Shown here piece by piece: positions 61,890-64,000 of a stretch of DNA of 64,000 nucleotides (positions within the stretch are counted from its first letter, which is position 1; each line of letters starts with the position of its first letter). The translations under genes and the position numbers were made by a program. Origin of the DNA: JAIEPX01 sp963725255. Lineage in GTDB: Bacteria; Pseudomonadota; Gammaproteobacteria; JAIEPX01. The notes beneath the pieces were generated by a model, which saw nothing but the letters and a program-made list of their open reading frames with translations, was not told where the DNA came from and did no database searches. Location of the stretch: NCBI GenBank assembly GCA_963725255.1, contig CAVRXV010000017.1:124001-188000 (forward strand), written 5' to 3'.

Positions 61890-62681
61890 TTACTCTAAAA
61901 ATTGGTTATAGTAGAAATGAAATATTTCCATTTCTTTTGGGACAGTTCCTTTACTATCAATAATCCTCTTTAATAGGCCCTTATACTCGGCCACAGCATC
62001 ATCCCAAGATGCTGGGTGATGCAATCTTGCTGCCGCCGCTTTCTTCTTTAGAAATAACCATCGAACACCGGCGCAAATATTAGCTGATGGGTCCAATGCC
62101 TCTTCATGAGTGAGATCTATGAAATAGTTTCCCATTTCTCCTTTATGATCGCTAATAATTTTCAAGGTACTATCTGTAAGTTGCATCAATCCACGGGCAT
62201 AACCTAACCTTGAGGTTTTTCCCGGATTACTTTGCGGTGTAATCTGTTCATACTTGAATCCTGACTCGCTTGCTATGAGTGCTTTTACTAAGTTAGGATC
62301 AAGTGATTTCTCATTAGAAAAAATCTCATTCCAATATTGAGTCCACCCACGTATTTGTTGATCAAATTCATCTGCCTTGGGAAACTTCAAAACTCCCATC
62401 TTAGGAGAGCCTATAAGATGCGAAAAATATGTTTTGTCAATAACTTGAATTTCATCATAAGACAACATATCTTTACGAGACGGATTCTCAGCACAATGTT
62501 CATGCCTAGTGACTAATTGCCCATTCGGATGTTCCTGACTAGGTGGAATGTGGAGAACATGAGTTCGCACAAAATGTTTTCCAATCGGACAGATCCGCCA
62601 TGAGTGTACTTTATCGTTTGTAGCAACAGTGGATGACTCTAGCTCTTCCATTACTTCTGAATCAGAATGATGAGTGCTCAT
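61890..62681 (-). CDS. lytic-transglycosylase-like (SLT) protein without signal peptide
   Basis: 263 aa from ATG 62681 (AGAGGAA upstream). The C-terminal SLT/goose-lysozyme-type fold has the catalytic Glu in LVKALIASESGFKYEQ, RGLMQLTDSTLKII, DPSANICAGVRWL and AVAEYKG. The N-terminal domain (about 25-80) carries CPIGKHFVRTHVLHIPPSQE and TRHEHCAENPS, a Cys/His-rich module that could bind metal. The lack of a signal peptide suggests use of a dedicated secretion route (type IV or VI) or phage origin; this is inference. Confidence 0.8.
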   Translation of the reverse strand: MSTHHSDSEVMEELESSTVATNDKVHSWRICPIGKHFVRTHVLHIPPSQEHPNGQLVTRHEHCAENPSRKDMLSYDEIQVIDKTYFSHLIGSPKMGVLKFPKADEFDQQIRGWTQYWNEIFSNEKSLDPNLVKALIASESGFKYEQITPQSNPGKTSRLGYARGLMQLTDSTLKIISDHKGEMGNYFIDLTHEEALDPSANICAGVRWLFLKKKAAAARLHHPASWDDAVAEYKGLLKRIIDSKGTVPKEMEIFHFYYNQFLE

Positions 62682-62883
62682 AAAATATTCCTCTGAGTAG
62701 ATAAGCATAAGAATTCAAATCAAACGACAATCATGCTGCACTATCAGTTATAGGTTAGGGTCAACATTATAGGTGAAATAATAAAATAAAAAAACAAGTT
62801 TTACCAGGCACGAATTGACTCATTTAAAATATAGTTTAACAGCCGGTTCGGCTGTATCATTAAGGTGTCACCCATTCGGTTGA

Positions 62884-63095
62884 AGCGCCTAGAGTTGTAA
62901 GAGGTTTTGTCTTATTGATGAAATTAGTTTGCACAAAAATCATGACCTACATATCATCAAAATAAATCCTAGCTTTTTTAATACTCAAAAATTTGATTCA
63001 TGTGATTTTTGCCATTTAATTATTTAACTGAAAACATTATTGTATAAATTTTAGATCGATTTACCAAAACCTCTCACAACTCAAGACGCGACACC
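62884..63095. mobile_element. short MITE copy B4
   Basis: The left end is degraded (AGCGCCTAGAGTTGTAAGAG); interior and right end are intact (TCACAACTCAAGACGCGACA). It directly precedes a 5'-truncated hydrolase gene. The region 62709-62883 before it shows nothing else. Confidence 0.82.
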
Positions 63096-63434
63096 TTTCT
63101 CTTCAATTTATTAGACCAAATAGTCGATGATGCACAGCTTTTCGGTTGCGGGATTGTATTTTCGCAACTGGCTGAAGAGAGTTTTGTAACAGCAAAACTT
63201 TCAACAGTGAAGGTGCCTGTTACTGTTATTGTCGGTGATAATGATCAGTATTTTATCGCAACTGTTCCGAACCAATCCGCCGCAGAAACACAAAGACTTT
63301 TGTTCACGGGTAGTAATGATACAACAGCCTACACTGTTCCAAATGCAGGACATATTACTTCTGCTGCGTTAAAACCAAGCAGAGAACTATTTATAAATAA
63401 TCTTGAGGGATGGTTGACTAAACATGGGTTTTAA
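63096..63434 (+). pseudogene. alpha/beta hydrolase, C-terminal remnant
   Basis: In-frame reading from the MITE edge gives LLDQIVDDAQLFG and then VPVTVIVGDNDQYFIATVPN, with the catalytic Asp region and the His in VPNAGHITSAA, the last third of an alpha/beta hydrolase fold. The nucleophile part is missing; the MITE end sits at the break. A GTG at 63207 could start a 75-aa piece, but it would have no active site. Confidence 0.75.
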
Positions 63435-63441
63435 CGAGTAC

Positions 63442-63476
63442 GGCGTCGCGTCTTGAGTTGTGAGAAATTTCGTTTA
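63442..63476. repeat. solo left end of the MITE
   Basis: GGCGTCGCGTCTTGAGTTGT followed by GAGAAATTTCGTTT matches the left terminus of the short version; the similarity then stops. It starts seven bases after the stop codon of the hydrolase remnant. Confidence 0.78.
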
Positions 63477-63499
63477 TATGTTGGAACAAGTGTTCTTAC

Positions 63500-63823
63500 T
63501 TAGGGTCTTATGCTCCATACTTCCTTTGCTTGGGCCCATGCTTCCTCTTGAGCATTTATCAGACGTAATATAATTTCATCCAACTGAATAGCCGTTCTTT
63601 TAATCGAGAGATTTTCTCCTTTAATAGCCAATCCAAACGCATCTTCTACACCCGGGATTAAATAACGGTGTAAATTAATTCCTAGCATTTCAAGATGACG
63701 TTGATAATCACGAAATATATCATTGTTATCTTGACCGATTAATTCAAGCATTCTACTTTGAAGTTGTGTGAACAATTTTGAAGAATAAAACCTTGCATTT
63801 TTCTGACCTTTATCTTGCTGCAT
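63500..63823 (-). CDS. hypothetical protein, helical
   Basis: 107 aa, not recognised. Almost entirely helical and amphipathic (SSKLFTQLQSRMLELIGQDN, RTAIQLDEIILRLINAQEEA), without signal peptide or membrane span. GAGTGG precedes the ATG at 63823. It could be a small cytoplasmic regulator or a piece of a longer protein. Nothing was seen in 63824-64000. Confidence 0.5.
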   Translation of the reverse strand: MQQDKGQKNARFYSSKLFTQLQSRMLELIGQDNNDIFRDYQRHLEMLGINLHRYLIPGVEDAFGLAIKGENLSIKRTAIQLDEIILRLINAQEEAWAQAKEVWSIRP

Positions 63824-64000
63824 AATAATCCACTCTATCTAAATTGAAAAAATTCAGAATATCGATGGACAGAACTAAAGTCAAATCATTAATCTATTCT
63901 TAGACGAGAGACATGGAGTTTTAGGTTAGTTTAAGAGTCTCAGGTGTTTCACAATAAAATTCTAAATGCCCCTCACCCCCCACGAATACGATAGAGAGGT

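Noticed and set aside
1..64000. tRNA or rRNA genes
   Set aside because: I looked for cloverleaf-like segments with GGTTCAA/GGTTCGA arms and found none with matching acceptor stems; short GGTTCAA hits (for example near 58096) are IS or other sequence.

Overview
The window looks like a chromosome segment of a host-associated gammaproteobacterium, most likely from the Legionellales (Coxiella/Rickettsiella/Berkiella-like). This is inference. It rests on an AT-rich genome with standard gammaproteobacterial housekeeping operons (rlmD-relA, lepA-lepB-rnc-era, yibN-like/grxC/secB/gpsA), interspersed with large orphan or eukaryotic-like genes: an ankyrin-Nudix protein, a tubulin-tyrosine-ligase-like protein, a CE-clan cysteine-protease-like protein, a RhuM-Fic protein, a Bax-inhibitor-1-like protein with a long Pro/Gln/His tail, and several large membrane proteins. 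No tRNA, rRNA or CRISPR array was seen.

Layout. 1-11.8 kb: relA (cut by the window edge), rlmD, an orphan peptide-binding protein, a 771-aa membrane protein, a Pit phosphate transporter with its DUF47 partner, an M4 metalloprotease and an ALDH7-type dehydrogenase. 12-22 kb: an accessory region with a double-GNAT acetyltransferase, the TTL-like gene, an L,D-transpeptidase, a DUF3892 protein, an IS3-family element, RhuM-Fic and the CE-protease-like gene, all separated by repeats. 22-36.8 kb: core genes gltX, lpxH, recO, asnS, an RRM protein, era/rnc/lepB/lepA, cfa, a TPP-riboswitch-controlled thiM-thiE pair, sixA and dps, then the BI-1-like gene. 37-45 kb: three unrecognised genes facing the ankyrin-Nudix gene, then dgt. 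45-49.5 kb: a toxin-antitoxin locus with an extra antitoxin-like gene, a 179-bp palindrome, prolyl aminopeptidase and a 637-aa membrane protein. 49.6-55.4 kb: trmL, mlaA, a DEAD-box helicase, gpsA, secB, grxC and a rhodanese-like protein. 55.4-64 kb: a nested mobile-element stack (short repeat element, then IS110/IS1111, then IS3), followed by gloA, a serine hydrolase, a lytic transglycosylase with an exported partner, and gene debris.

The theme of the window is repeat-driven remodelling of gene ends. A short element with about 30-bp terminal inverted repeats (starting GGCGTCGCGTCTTGAG) occurs as whole or partial copies in at least nine places and in two internal versions (about 248 bp and about 215 bp). 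Its ends supply the stop codon and last residues of gltX and of a 210-aa exported protein, lie directly after the stop of the CE-protease-like gene, and cut the 5' end off an alpha/beta hydrolase. A second class, short paired palindromes that look like REPINs (three sequence types), supplies the 3' end of thiE, abuts the pit stop codon and lies across the 5' end of the TTL-like gene. The short elements have also been landing sites for IS elements. The 3' non-coding part of the IS1111-like element is structured and is a candidate bridge RNA.
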